From NCBI GenBank assembly GCA_949298295.1, contig CASFWS010000067.1:1-6077 (forward strand): 6,077 nucleotides of DNA. Direction: 5' to 3'. Source of the DNA: an uncultured Bacillota bacterium (GTDB lineage Bacteria > Bacillota_I > Bacilli_A > RFN20 > CAG-826). The position numbers and the translations under genes are program-made. The notes below the pieces were generated by a model. It worked only from the letters and a program-made list of their open reading frames with translations, was not told where the DNA came from and made no database searches. Positions within the stretch are counted from its first letter, which is position 1, and the number at the start of each line of letters is the position of its first letter. This document shows positions 4,965 to 6,077 of the stretch, piece after piece.

Positions 4965-6077
4965 CTATTCCTCGTAGACGAAGGACACCTCGCCGATCCG
5001 CACTTCGTCCCCGTCCTTGGCCCCGGCCGCCCTTAGGCGTTCCTCGAGGCCGGCTTTCCTTAGAAGCGAGAGGAGGCGCATCATCCCCTCGTCGGTGCTC
5101 GTCATGATCCGGGCGGCGTCTTCCTCGATCTTCTTTCCCTCCACCCGGAAGCCGCCCTTGACCCGGGTGAGGACGTAGTCGTCGAGGCGAGGGGTATCCT
5201 CGAGAGGCCGGTAGGCCTTGATTTCTTCCGCCTGCCCTTCGCCCTTGAGGGGGAAGCGCGGGGCCTTCGAAAGGAGTTCCTCGCATTTCTTGAGGATGGC
5301 TTTTTCCCCGCCCCGCTCGAAGCTCGAAAGAGGGAGGGAGGAAAGCCCGAGCGCGCGGTCGAAGGCTTCCTTCCGCTCGATGGCTCCCTCGACGTCCATC
5401 TTCGAGGCGACGACGATTTCCGGCCGCTCCTCGAGGTGGCCGCCATAATCGGAAAGCTCCTTCCTGATCGTCTTATAGGCGTTAATGGGGTCGCTAGTCC
5501 CATCCATGGCGACGAGGTGAACGAGGACCCGCGTCCTTTCGGCGTGGCGGAGGAAGCTCGTCCCAAGCCCCTTCCCGCGGCTGGCCCCTTCGATAAGGCC
5601 CGGTAAGTCGGCGAGGACGAAGGATTCTCCGTCCTCGAGGTAGGCGACCCCGAGGTTCGGGGAAAGGGTCGAGAAAGGATAGTCGGCCGTCAGGGCATTG
5701 GCCCGGCTCACGAGGTTGAGGAAGGTGCTCTTCCCGGCCGAGGGGAGACCGACGATCCCGACGTCGGCGATCATCTTGAGCTCAAGGACGAGGCGGAAGC
5801 GCTCGCCCTTCTCCCCGTTTTGGGCGATCCGGGGGATCCGCCGGCGGCTCGATTTATAGGAGGCATTGCCCCGTCCGCCGCGGCCGCCCTTCGCCGCGAG
5901 GGCCTTCTTCCCCTCTTCGTCGAGGTCGGCGATGAGATGCCCGTCGCGCTCATCGATGATGATGGTGCCGGTCGGGACCTCGACGAGGAGGTCGTTGCCC
6001 CTTTTCCCGGCCATCAGCTTCTTCATGCCCTTCCCGCCGTCCTCGGCACTAAGCAGCGGCGAGTGGCGAAAAGGAAA
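4965..6077 (-). CDS. obg: Obg/CgtA ribosome-assembly GTPase (5' end beyond right edge)
   Basis: The frame is open to the right edge, with 370 residues visible. Numbering from the internal Met at 6026, the motifs are: the end of the glycine-rich Obg domain with VPTGTIIIDE (18-27) and KGGRGGRGN (46-54); G1 GLPSAGKST (93-101); switch I PFSTLSPNLG (117-126); G3 DLPGLIEGASRGKGLG (140-155); G4 SKMD (208-211); G5 SSF; then the C-terminal OCT domain (about 280-353, with GAKDGDEVRIGE). The 17 residues upstream of that Met continue the Obg fold (FRHSPLLSAEDGGKG), so the Met is internal. Comparison with B. subtilis Obg suggests about 55 residues are missing. Obg binds the 50S subunit late in assembly and links GTP/ppGpp level to growth. 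The OCT domain is typical of Gram-positive forms. G4 has Ser where NKxD is usual, and G5 has Ser-Ser for Ser-Ala. It ends in TAG at 4967-4965. Confidence 0.96.
   Translation of the reverse strand, partial: FPFRHSPLLSAEDGGKGMKKLMAGKRGNDLLVEVPTGTIIIDERDGHLIADLDEEGKKALAAKGGRGGRGNASYKSSRRRIPRIAQNGEKGERFRLVLELKMIADVGIVGLPSAGKSTFLNLVSRANALTADYPFSTLSPNLGVAYLEDGESFVLADLPGLIEGASRGKGLGTSFLRHAERTRVLVHLVAMDGTSDPINAYKTIRKELSDYGGHLEERPEIVVASKMDVEGAIERKEAFDRALGLSSLPLSSFERGGEKAILKKCEELLSKAPRFPLKGEGQAEEIKAYRPLEDTPRLDDYVLTRVKGGFRVEGKKIEEDAARIMTSTDEGMMRLLSLLRKAGLEERLRAAGAKDGDEVRIGEVSFVYEE

Noticed and set aside
1..6077. Search for CRISPR arrays, tRNA/rRNA genes, insertion sequences, attachment sites or phage genes
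   Set aside because: None seen. The window is filled by ordinary chromosomal genes on one strand, with no spaced repeats or transposase-like frames.

Overview
The window is a compact housekeeping cluster. All recognisable genes lie on the minus strand, so transcription runs from high to low coordinates: obg (5' end cut by the right edge), a 28-codon membrane-peptide ORF, ruvA, ruvB, a 164-bp gap holding the only sizeable non-coding DNA, a fused secDF-like gene, and recJ (3' end cut by the left edge). Nearly every base is coding. Three of the five junctions are stop/start overlaps: TGATG at smORF/ruvA, ATGA at ruvA/ruvB and TGATG at secDF/recJ. A fourth, obg/smORF, has a 5-nt gap.

Organism. 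The order obg ... ruvA-ruvB ... secDF-recJ is a contracted form of the Bacillus subtilis region obg ... ruvAB-queA-tgt-yajC ... secDF-recJ. Obg carries the C-terminal OCT-type domain, and SecD and SecF are fused as in Bacilli. The DNA is clearly GC-rich, with G/C-ending codons, yet leucine is written almost only as CTC/CTT rather than CTG. The best guess is a high-GC, possibly genome-reduced member of the Bacilli/Mollicutes-like Firmicutes. This rests on gene order and protein features only; the genus cannot be named.

Function. obg encodes a ribosome-assembly GTPase. ruvA and ruvB encode the Holliday-junction branch-migration motor, and recJ encodes a 5'-3' single-strand exonuclease, so two repair steps flank a membrane-protein gene. 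secDF would encode the RND-family accessory of the Sec translocase.

The two items most worth a second look are the following. (1) The SecDF-like protein has no acidic residue anywhere in TM2-TM4 or TM8-TM10, so it lacks the membrane aspartates that drive proton coupling in known SecDF. (2) The 28-residue single-helix peptide exactly fills the obg-ruvA gap. No RNA genes, mobile elements, CRISPR arrays or long repeats were seen.
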